Assembly: GCA_914767715.1 (NCBI GenBank)
Contig: OU612066.1
Location: 13,209,001-13,273,000, forward strand
Length of the DNA: 64,000 nt
Direction of reading: 5' to 3'
Origin: Membranipora membranacea
Taxonomy: Eukaryota; Bryozoa; Gymnolaemata; Cheilostomatida; Membraniporidae
Below, piece after piece: positions 1-9,961 of this stretch; the stretch's first letter is position 1, and every line of letters starts with the position of its first letter. A program made the position numbers and the translations under genes. Below the pieces are notes generated by a model. It had not been told where the DNA came from. It was given only the letters and a program-made list of their open reading frames with translations, and searched no databases.

Positions 1-253
1 TCTGCAGAACATTTGGCTCTGCGGCTTTTCGTTCTCCATCAGCGTCCGTTTTAACTAGGGCCACTTTTGCCATAAAAAAACATGCCAAACGGCAGCATCG
101 AAAAATTAAATCTCTGTTGGATTCTTATCAAACTCCGACCAGTTCAAGCTGTTATTGCCCTCATTCAACACGCCAAATATTGGAATCTTCGGATTAACAG
201 GGGGGTTACAACGCTGACTTGATAATCCAAAAATTATACCAAGGGAGGGTATC
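1..253 (+). repeat. Partial monomer at the left edge
   Basis: The window opens inside a monomer, near its PstI site, so the array continues to the left. The last part (CCAAATATT, CTTCGG, GGGGTTACAAC, TTGATAATCC) matches the end of the monomer at 1256 and belongs to the local 4-monomer repeat. CTGCAGAACA replaces the usual CTGCAGACCG. Confidence 0.9.
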
Positions 254-2240
254 ATGCTTTTTTTCGGCCAGATCAAAAAATTGATTTGCTTGTAACTAAC
301 CTCATAAGGAGGAGCAACTCCTGCTCATCTCGAATCTGCAGACCGTTTTGATCTGCGGCTTTTCGTTCTCCGTCAGCATCCGTTTTAATTAGGGCCACTT
401 TTGCTATAAAAAAACATGCCAAACGGCAGCATCGAAACATTCAATATCTGTTGGATTCTTATCAAACTCCGACCAGTTCAAGCTCTTATTGACCTCACTC
501 GACACGCCGAATATTGGAATCTTCGGATTAACAGGGGGGTCACAACGCTGACTTGAAAATCCAAAAATTATACCAAGGGAGGGTATCATGCTTTTTTTTC
601 GGCCAGATCAAAAAATAGATTTGCTTCTAACTAACTTCATAAGGAGGAGCACCTCCTGCTCATCTCGAAACCGCAGACCGTTTGGCTCTGCGGCTTTTCG
701 TTCTCCGTCAGCGTCCGTTTTAATTAGGGCCACTTTTGCTATAAAAAAACATGCCAAACGGCAGCATCGAAAAATTAAATCTCTATTGGATTCTTATCAA
801 ACTCCGTCCAGTTCAAGCTCTTATTGGCCTCATTCAACATGCCGAATATTGGAATCCTCGGATTAACAGGGGGGTCACAACGCTGACTTGAAAATCCAAA
901 AATTATACCAGGGGGGGTATCATGCTTTTTTTTCGGCCAGATCAGAAAATAGATTTGCTTCTAACTAACCTCATAAGGAGGAGCAACTCCTGCTCATCTC
1001 GAATCTGCAGACTGTTTGGCTCTGCGGCTTACCGTTCTCCATCAGCGTCCGTCTTAATTAGGGCCACTTTTGCAATAAAAAAACATGCCAAGCGGCAGCA
1101 TCGAAAAATTAAATCCTGTTGGATTCTTATCAAACTCCCACCAGTTCAAGCTCTTATTGCCCTCATTCAACACGCCGAATATTGGAATCCTCAAATTAAC
1201 AGGGTGGTCACAGCGCTGACTTGAAAATCCAAAAATTATACCAAGGGAGGGTATCATGCTTTTTTTTCGGCCAGATCAAAAATAGATTTGCTTCTAACTA
1301 ACCTCATAAGGATGAGCAACTCCTGCTCATCTGGAATCTGCAGACCGTTTGGCTCTGCGGCTTTTCGTTCTCCGTCAGCGTCCGTTTTAATTAGGGCCAC
1401 TTTTGCCATAAAAAAACATGCCAAACGGCAGCATCGAAAAATTAAATCTCTTTTGGATTCTTATCAAACTCCGACCAGTTCAAGCTTTTATTGCCCTCAT
1501 TCAACACGCCAAATATTGGAATCTTCGGATTAACAGGGGGGTTACAACGCTGACTTGATAATCCAAAAATTATACCAAGGGAGGGTATCATGCTTTTTTT
1601 TCGGCCAGATCAAAAAATTGATTTGCTTGTAACTAACCTCATAAGGAGGAGCAACTCCTGCTCATCTCGAATCTGCAGACCGTTTTGATCTGCGGCTTTT
1701 CGTTCTCCGTCAGCATCCGTTTTAATTAGGGCCACTTTTGCTATAAAAAAACATGCCAAACGGCAGCATCGAAACATTCAATACCTGTTGGATTCTTATC
1801 AAACTCCGACCAGTTCAAGCTCTTATTGACCTCACTCGACACGCCGAATATTGGAATCTTCGGATTAACAGGGGGGTCACAACGCTGACTTGAAAATCCA
1901 AAAATTATACCAAGGGAGGGTATCATGCTTTTTTTTCGGCCAGATGAAAAAATAGATTTGCTTCTAACTAACCTCATAAGGAGGAGCAACTCCTGCTCAT
2001 CTCGAAACCGCAGACCGTTTGGCTCTGCGGCTTTTCGTTCTCCGTCAGCGTCCGTTTTAATTAGGGCCACTTTTGCTATAAAAAAACATGCCAAACGGCA
2101 GCATCGAAAAATTAAATCTCTGTTGGATTCTTATCAAACTCCGTCCAGTTCAAGCTCTTATTGGCCTCATTCAACATGCCGAATATTGGAATCCTCGGAT
2201 TAACAGGGGGGTCACAACGCTGACTTGAAAATCCAAAAAT
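150..2240 (+). repeat. 4-monomer repeat, two copies offset by about 1,337 bp
   Basis: About 150-900 recurs at about 1490-2240. Shared rare variants are CCAAATATT with GGGGTTACAAC and TTGATAATCC, TTGATTTGCTTGTAAC, CCGTTTTGATCTGCGG, CAGCATCCG, ACTCGACACGCC, CGAAACCGCAGAC and ATTCAACATGCC. A few later private changes exist (CTTCATAAGG with GCACCTCC near 640-655; CCAGATGAAAA near 1945). Limits are uncertain by up to one monomer. Confidence 0.8.
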
Positions 2241-3263
2241 TATACCAAGGGAGGGTATCATGCTTTTTTTTCGGCCAGATCAGAAAATAGATTTGCTTCT
2301 AACTAACCTCATAAGGAGGAGCAACTCCTGCTCATCTGGAATCTGCAGACCGTTTGGCTCTGCGGCTTTTCGTTCTCCGTCAGCGTCCGTTTTAATTAGG
2401 GCCACTTTTGCTATAAAAAAACATGCCAAACGGCAGCATCGAAAAATTAAATCTCTGTTGGATTTTTATCAAACTCCGACCAGTTCAAGCTCTTATTGCC
2501 CTCATTCAACACGCCGAATATTGGAATCCTCGGATTAACAGGGGTGTCACAATGCTGACTTGAAAATCCACAAATTATACCAAGGGAGGGTATCATGCTT
2601 TTTTTTCGGCCAGATCAAAAAATAGATTTGCTTCTAACTAACCTCATAAGGAGGAGCAACTCCTGCTCATCTCGAATCTGCAGACCGTTTGGCTCTGCGG
2701 CTTTTCGTTCTCCGTCAGCGTCCGTTTTAATTAGGGCCACTTTTGCTATAAAAAAACATGCCAAACGGCAGCATCGAAAAATTTAATCTCTGTTCGATTC
2801 TTATCAAACTCCGACCTGTTCAAGCTCTTATTGCCCTCATTCAACACGCCGAATATTGGAATCCTCGGATTAACAGGGGGGTCACAACGCTGACTTGAAA
2901 ATCCAAAAATTATACCAAGGGAGGGTATCATGCTTTTTTTTCGGCCAGATCAAAAAATAGATTTGCCTCTAACTAACCTCATAAGGAGGAGCAACTCCTG
3001 CTCATCTCGAATCTGCAGACCGTTTGGCTCTGCGGCTTTTCGTTCTCCGTCAGCGTCCGTTTTAATTAGGGCCACTTTTGCTATAAAAAACATGCCAAAC
3101 GGCAGCATCGAAAAATTAAATCTCTGTTGGATTCTTATCAAACTCCGACCAGTTCAAGCTCTTATTGCCCTCATTCAACACGCCGAATATTGGAATGCTC
3201 GGATTAACAGGGGGGTCACAACGCTGACTTGAAAATCCAAAAATATTACCAAGGGAGGGTATC

Positions 3264-5900
3264 ATGCTTTTTTTTCGGCCAGATCAAAAAATAGATTTGC
3301 TTCTAACTAACCTAATAAGGAGGAGCAACTCCTGCTCATCTCGAATCTGCAGACCGTTTGGCTCTGCGGCTTTTCGTTCTCCGTCAGCGTCCGTTTTAAT
3401 TAGGGCCACTTTTGCTATAAAAAAACATGCCAAACGGCAGCATCGAAACATTCAATATCTGTTGGATTCTTATCAAACTCCGACCAGTTCAAGCTCTTAT
3501 TGCCCTCACTCAACAAGCCGAATATTGGAATCTTCGGATTAACAGGGGGGTCACAACGCTGACTTGAAAATCCAAAAATTATACCAAGGGAGGGTATCAT
3601 GCTTTTTTTTCGGCCAGATCAAAAAATAGATTTGCTTCTAACTAACCTCATAAGGAGGAGCAACTCCTGCTCATCTCGAAACCGCAGACTGTTTGGCTCT
3701 GCGGCTTTTCGTTCTCCGTCAGCGTCCGTTTTAATTAGGGCCACTTTTGCTATAAAAAAACATGCCAAGCGGCAGCATCGAAAAATTAAATCTCTGTTGG
3801 ATTCTTATCAAACTCCGACCAGTTCAAGCTCTTATTGCCCTCATTCAACACGCCGAATATTGGAATGCTCGGATTAACAGGGGGGTCACAAGGCTGACTT
3901 GAAAATCCAAAAATTATACCAAGGGAGGGTATCATGCTTTTTTTTCGGCCAGATCAAAAAATAGATTTGCTTCTAACTAACCTCATAAGGAGGACCAACT
4001 CCTGCTCATCTCGAATCTGCAGACCGTTTGGCTCTGCGGCTTTTCGTTCTCCGTCAGCGTCCGTTTTAATTAGGGCCACTTTTGCTATAAAAAAACATGC
4101 CAAACGGCAGTATCGAAAAATTAAATCTCTGTTCGATTCTCATCAAACTCCGACCAGTTCAAGCTCTTATTGCCCTCATTCAACACGCTGAATATTGGAA
4201 TCCTCGGATTAACAGGGGGGTCACAACGCTGACTTGAAAATCCAAAAATTATACCAAGGGAGGGTATCATGCTTTTTTTTCGTCCAGATCAAAAAATAGA
4301 TTTGCTTCTAACTAACCTCAGAAGGAGGAGCAACTCCTGCTCATCTCGAATCTGCAGACCGTTTGGCTCTGCGGCTTTTCGTTCTCCGTCAGCGTCCGTT
4401 TTAATTAGGGCCACTTTTGCTATAAAAAACATGCCAAACGGCAGCATCGAATAATTAATTCTCTGTTGGATTCTTATCAAACTCCGACCAGTTCAAGCTC
4501 TTATTGCCCTCATTCAACACGCCGAATATTGTAATGCTCGGATTAACAGGGGGGTCACAACGCTGACTTGAAAATCCAAAAATTATACCAAGGGAGGGTA
4601 TCATGCTTTTTTTTCGGCCAGATCAAAAAATAGATTTGCTTCTAACTAACCTCATAAGGAGGAGCAACTCCTGCTCATCTCGAATCTGCAGACCGTTTGG
4701 CTCTGCGGCTTTTCGTTCTCCGTCAGCGTCCGTTTTAATTAGGGCCACTTTTGCTATAAAAAAACATGCCAAACCGCAGCATCGAAAAATTAAATCTCTG
4801 TTGGATTCTTATCAAACTCCGACCAGTTCAGGCTCTTATTGCCCTCATTCAACACGCCCAATATTGGAATGCTCGGATTAACAGGGGCGTCACAACGCTG
4901 ACTTGAAAATCCAAAAATTATACCAAGGGAGGGTATCATGCTCTTTTTTCGGCCAGATCAAAAAATAGATTTGCTTCTAACTAACCTCATAAGGAGGAGC
5001 AACTCCTGCTCATCTCGAATCTGCAGACCGTTTGGCTCTGCGGCTTTTCGTTCTCCGTCAGCGTCCGTTTTAATTAGGGCCACTTTTGCTATAAAAAAAC
5101 ATGCCAAACGGCAGCATCGAAAAATTAAATCTCTGTTCGATTCTTATCAAACTCCGCCCAGTTCAAGCTCTTATTGCCCTCATTCAACACGCCGAATATT
5201 GGAATCCTCGGACTAACAGGGGGGTCACAACGCTGACTTGAAAATCCAAAAATTATACCAAGGGAGGGTATCATGCTTTTTTTTCGGCCAGATCGAAAAA
5301 TAGATTTGCTTCTAACTAACCTCATAAGGAGGAGCAACACCTGCTCATCTCGAATCTGCAGACCGTTCGGCTCTGCGGCTTTTCGTTCTCCGTCAGCGTC
5401 TGTTTTAATTAGGGCCACTTTTGCTATAAAAAAACATGCCAAACGGCAGCATCGAAACATTCAATATCTGTTGGATTCTTATCAAACTCCGACCAGTTCA
5501 AGCTCTTATTGCCCTCACTCAACAAGCCGAATATTGGAATCTTCGGATTAACAGGGGGGTCACAACGCTGACTTGAAAATCCAAAAATTATACCAAGGGA
5601 GGGTATCATGCTTTTTTTTCGGCCAGATCAAAAATTAGATTTGCTTCTAACTAACCTCATAAGGAGGAGCAACTCCTGCTCATCTCGAAACCGCAGACCG
5701 TTCGGCTCTGCGGCTTTTCGTTCTCCGTCAGCGTCCGTTTTAATTAGGGCCACTTTTGCTATAGAAAAACATGCAAAACGGTAGCATCGAAAAATTAAAT
5801 CTCTGTTGGATTCTTATCAAACTCCGTCCAGTTCAAGCTCTTATTGGCCTCATTCAACACGCCGAATATTGGAATCCTCGGATTAACAGGGGGGTCACAA
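3264..5900 (+). repeat. 6-monomer repeat, two partial copies offset by about 2,009 bp
   Basis: The monomer at 3264 (GAAACATTCAATATC, then CACTCAACAAGCC and CTTCGG) recurs at 5273 with the same variant set. In both places it is followed by a CGAAACCGCAGAC monomer (3599 and 5608). The copy at 5608 carries an in-frame stop (CGGTAG) and other private changes. Similarity of the remaining units is weaker, so the copy length is uncertain. Confidence 0.65.
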
Positions 5901-7617
5901 CGCTGACTTGAAAATCCAAAAATTATACCAAGGGAGGGTATCATGCTTTTTTTTCGGCCAGATCAAAAAATAGATTTGCTTCTAACTAACCTCATAAGGA
6001 GGAGCAACTCCTGCTCATCTCGAATCTGCAGACCGTTTGGCTCTGCGGCTTTTCGTTCTCCGTCAGCGTCCGTCTTAATTAGGGCCACTTTTGCAATAAA
6101 AAAACATGCCAAACAACAGCATCGAAAAATTAAATCTCTGTTGGATTCTTATCAAACTCCCACCAGTTCAAGCTCTTATTGCCCTCATTCAACACGCCGA
6201 ATATTGGAATCCTCAAATTAACAGGGTGGTCACAGCGCTGACTTGAAGATCCAAAAGTTATACCAAGGGAGGGTATCATGCTTTTTTTCCGGCCAGATCA
6301 AAAATAGATTTGCTTCTAACTAACCTCATAAGGAGGAGCAACTCCTGTTCATCTCGAATCTGCAGACCGTTTGGCTCTGCGGCTTTTCGTTCGCCGTCAG
6401 CGTCCGTTTTAATTAGGGCCACTTTTGCTATAAAAAAACATGCCAAACGGCAGCATCGAAAAATTAAATCTCTGTTGGATTCTTATTAAACTCCCACCAG
6501 TTCAAGCTCTTATTGCCCTCATTCAACACGCCGAATATTTGAATCCTCAGATTAAAAGGGGGGTCACAGCGCTGACTTGAAAATCCAAAAATTATACCAA
6601 GGGAGGGTATCATGCTCTCTTTTCATCCAGATCAAAAAATAGATTTGCTTCTAACTAACCTCATGAGGAGGAGCAACTCCTGCTCATATCGAATCTGCAG
6701 ACCGTTTGGCTCTGCGGCTTTTCGTTTTCCGTCAGCGTCCGCTTTAATTAGGGCCACTTTTGCTATAAAAAAAAATGCCAAACGGCAGCATCGAAAAATT
6801 AAATCTCTGTTGGATTCTTATCAAACTCCGACCTGTTCAAGCTCTTATTGCCCTCATTCAACACGCCGAATATTGGAATCCTCGGATTAACAGGGGTGTC
6901 ACAACGCTGACTTGAAAATCTAAAAATTATACCAAGGGAGGGTATCATGCTTTTTTTTCGGCCAGATCAAAAAATAGATTTGCTTCTAACTAACCTCATA
7001 AGGAGGAGCAACTCCTGCTCATCTGGAATCTGCAGACCGTTTGGCTCTGCGGCTTTTCGTTCTCCATCAGCGTTTGTTTTACTTGGGGCCACTTTTGCTA
7101 TAAAAAAACATGCCAAACGGCAGCATCGAAAAATTAAATCTCTGTTGGATTCTTATCAAACTCCGACCAGTTCAGGCTCTTATTGCCCTCATTCAACACG
7201 CCCAATATTGGAATGCTCGGATTAACAGGGGGGGTCACAACGCTGACTTGAAAATCCAAAAATTATACCAAGGGAGGGTATCATGTTTTTTTTTCGGCCA
7301 GATCAAAAAATAGATTTGCTTCTAACTAACCTCATAAGGAGGAGCAACTCCTGCTCATCTCGAATCTGCAGACCGTTTGGCTCTGCGGCTTTTCGTTATC
7401 TGTCAGCGTCCGTTTTAATTAGGGCCACTTTTGCTATAAAAAAACATGCCAAACAGCAGCATCGAAAAACTAAATGTCTGTTGGATTCTTATCAAACTCC
7501 GACCAGTTCAAGCTGTTATTGCCCTCATTCAACACGCCGAATATTGGAATCCTCGGATTAACAGGGGGGTCACAACGCTGACTTGAAAATCCAAAAATTA
7601 TACCAAGGGAGGGTATC

Positions 7618-7952
7618 ATGCTTTTTTTTCGGCCAGATCAAAAAATAGATTTGCTTCTAACTAACCTCATAAGGAGGAGCAACTCCTGCTCATCTCGAAT
7701 CTGCAGACCGTTTGGCTCTGCGGCTTTTCGTTCTCCGTCAGCGTCCGTTTTAATTAGGGCCACTTTTGCTATAAAAAAACATGCCAAACGGCAGCATCGA
7801 AAAATTAAATCTCTGTTGGATTCTTATCAAACTCCGTCCAGTTCAAGCTCTTATTGGCCTCATTCAACACGCCGAATATTGGAATCCTCGGATTAACAGG
7901 GGGGTCACAACGCTGACTTGAAAATCCAAAAATTATACCAAGGGAGGGTATC
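7618..7952 (+). repeat. Reference monomer (335 bp) with internal map
   Basis: This copy is close to the majority sequence and serves as a map; positions are within the monomer. ATG 1-3; T8 5-12; A6 23-28; a pair of alternative short hairpins 55-74; CTGCAG (PstI) 84-89; TATAAAAAAA 153-162; CATGCC 163-168; A5 after GCATCG near 183; AATATT (SspI) near 258; a G-rich stretch (AGGGGGG) near 281; and the GGGAGGGTATC motif just before the next unit. Hand-counted composition is 80 C and 64 G of 335 (43% GC) with 15 CpG. Private differences from the majority are GTCC for GACC and TTGGCC for TTGCCC in the last third, a pair also seen at 588, 1925, 5608 and 63205. The open frame 7618-7896 (92 codons) is judged non-coding. 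Confidence 0.9.
7672..7691 (+). other. Short dyad element, example copy (alternative hairpins)
   Basis: In the reference monomer AGGAG (7672-7676) can pair with CTCCT (7683-7687), and GAGCA (7677-7681) can pair with TGCTC (7687-7691). The two 5-bp stems overlap and exclude each other. The element is present in most monomers. Variants such as AAAGAGG and AATGAGG weaken the first stem but leave the second, while GAGGAAC (39103) and GAGCCAC (41444) alter the second. A protein-binding or structural role is possible but unproven; the stems are short. Confidence 0.35.
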
Positions 7953-9961
7953 ATGCTCTTTTTTCGGCCAGATCAAAAAATAGATTTGCTTCTAACTAAC
8001 CTCATAAGGAGGAGCAACTCCTGCTCATCTCGAATCTGCAGACCGTTTGGCTCTGCGGCTTTTCGTTTTCCGTCAGCGTCCGTTTTAATTAGGGCCACTT
8101 TTGCTATAAAAAAACATGCCAAACGGCAACATCGAAAAATTAAATCTCTGTTGGATTCTTATCAAACTCCGACCTGTGCAAGCTCTTATTGCCCTCATTC
8201 AACACGCCGAATATTGGAATCCTCGGATTAACAGGGGTGTCAGAACGCTGACTTGAAAATGTAAAAATTATACCAAGGGAGGGTATCATGCTTTTTTTTC
8301 GGCCAGATCAAAATATAGATTTGCTTCTAACTAACCTCATAAGGAGGAGCAACTCCTGCTTATCTCGAATCTGCAGACCGTTTGGCTCTGCGGCTTTTCG
8401 TTCTCCATCAGCGTCCGTTTTACTTGGGGCCACTTTTGCTATAAAAAAACATGCCAAACGGCAGCATCGAAAAATTAAATCTCTGTTGGATTCTTATCAA
8501 ACTCCGACCAGTTCAAGCTCTTATTGCCCTCATTCAACACGCCGAATATTGGAATCCTCGGATTAACAGGGGGGTCACAACGCTGACTTGAAAATCCAAA
8601 AATTATACCAAGGGAGGGTATCATGCTTTTTTTTCGGCCAGATCAAAAAATAGATTTGCTTCTAACTAACCTCATAAGGAGGAGCAACTCCTGCTCATCT
8701 CGAATCTGCAGACCGTTTGGCTCTGCGGCTTTTCGTTCGCCGTCAGCGTCCGTTTTAATTAGGGCCACTTTTGCTATAAAAAAACATGCCAAACGGCAGC
8801 ATCGAAAAATTAAATCTCTGTTGGATTCTTATTAAACTCCCACCAGTTCAAGCTCTTATTGCCCTCATTCAACACGCCGAATATTTGAATCCTCAGATTA
8901 AAAGGGGGGTCACAGCGCTGACTTGAAAATCAAAAATTATACCAAGGGAGGGTATCATGCTCTTTTTTCATCCAGATCAAAAAATAGATTTGCTTCTAAC
9001 TAACCTCATAAGGAGGAGCAACTCCTGCTCATCTCGAATCTGCAGACCGTTTGGCTCTGCGGCTTTTCGTTTTCCGTCAGCGTCCGCTTTAATTAGGGCC
9101 ACTTTTGCTATAAAAAAAAATGCCAAACGGCAGCATCGAAAAATTAAATCTCTGTTGGATTCTTATCAAACTCCGACCTGTTCAAGCTCTTATTGCCCTC
9201 ATTCAACACGCCGAATATTGGAATCCTCGGATTAACAGGGGTGTCACAACGCTGACTTGAAAATCTAAAAATTATACCAAGGGAGGGCATCATGCTTTTT
9301 TTCGGCCAGATCAAAAAATAGATTTGCTTCTAACTAACCTCATAAGGAGGAGCAACTCCTGCTCATCTGGAATCTGCAGACCGTTTGGCTCTGCGGCTTT
9401 TCGTTCTCCATCAGCGTTTGTTTTACTTGGGGCCACTTTTGCTATAAAAAAACATGCCAAACGGCAGCATCGAAAAATTAAATCTCTGTTGGATTCTTAT
9501 CGAACTCCGACCAGTTCAGGCTCTTATTGCCCTCATTCAACACGCCCAATATTGGAATGCTCGGATTAACAGGGGGGGTCACAACGCTGACTTGAAAATC
9601 CAAAAATTATACCAAGGGAGGGTATCATGTTTTTTTTTCGGCCAGATCAAAAAATAGATTTGCTTCTAACTAACCTCATAAGGAGGAGCAACTCCTGCTC
9701 ATCTCGAATCTGCAGACCGTTTGGCTCTGCGGCTTTTCGTTATCTGTCAGCGTCCGTTTTAATTAGGGGCACTTTTGCTATAAAAAAACATGCCAAACAG
9801 CAGCATCGAAAAACTAAATCTCTGTTGGATTCTTATCAAACTCCGACCAGTTCAAGCTCTTATTGCCCTCATTCAACACGCCGAATATTGGAATCCTCGG
9901 ATTAACAGGGGGGTCACAACGCTGACTTGAAAATCTAAAAATTATACCAAGGGAGGGTATC

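Larger units (their letters stand above)
6278..9905 (+). repeat. 7-monomer repeat: 6278-7560 recurs at 8623-9905
   Basis: Four consecutive monomers recur in order at an offset of about 2,345 bp. Shared rare states: TTCGCCGTCAG, TATTAAACTCCCACC and CAGATTAAAAGG (6278/8623); CATCCAGATC, CGCTTTAATT and an A9 run before TGCC (6612/8957); CTGGAATCTG, GCGTTTGTTTTACTTGGGG and CAGGCTC (6947/9292); ATGTTTTTTTTT, CGTTATCTGTCAG and AACAGCAGC (7283/9627). Three monomers (7618, 7953, 8288) separate the copies. Small differences such as CTCATGAGG at about 6661 versus CTCATAAGG show later change. Confidence 0.85.
1..9961 (+). repeat. Domain I: heterogeneous monomers with 4-, 6- and 7-unit repeats
   Basis: Monomer starts: 254, 588, 922, 1256, 1590, 1925, 2260, 2595, 2930, 3264, 3599, 3934, 4269, 4603, 4938, 5273, 5608, 5943, 6278, 6612, 6947, 7283, 7618, 7953, 8288, 8623, 8957, 9292, 9627. 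Diagnostic variants are GAAACATTCAAT (254, 1590, 3264, 5273), CGAAACCGCAGAC with loss of the PstI site (588, 1925, 3599, 5608), TTGGCCTC, CTGGAATCTG, ACTTGGGGCC and GACCTGTTC. Copies differ from each other more than in domain III, which suggests older or less recently homogenised DNA. The right limit is set where the domain II cassette begins and is approximate. Confidence 0.75.

Noticed and set aside
7727-7745. CENP-B box-like sequence around TTTCGTTCTCCGTCAGCG
   Set aside because: The TTCG start matches, but the central A and the CGGG core of the CENP-B box are missing on both strands.
7713-7840. tRNA/SINE-like Pol III boxes (TGGCTCTGCGG and GTTCAAGCTC)
   Set aside because: The A-box match is good (10 of 11) but the B-box match is poor, the spacing of over 100 bp is atypical, and several TTTT runs between them would terminate Pol III transcription. 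There is no tRNA fold or poly-A tail.
7904-7917. GTCA-N6-TGAC dyad in GGTCACAACGCTGAC
   Set aside because: The 4-bp arms are expected by chance in a 335-bp unit, and GCGCTGAC and AATGCTGAC variants alter the spacer freely. I found no reason to call it a binding site.
7938-7952. Shine-Dalgarno-like GGGAGGG a few bases before each ATG, and AGGAGG at monomer position 55-60
   Set aside because: This would suggest bacterial translation signals, but the frames show no coding constraint and a 64 kb homogeneous array with higher-order repeats fits a eukaryotic satellite. The GGGAGGG motif is simply part of the conserved monomer.
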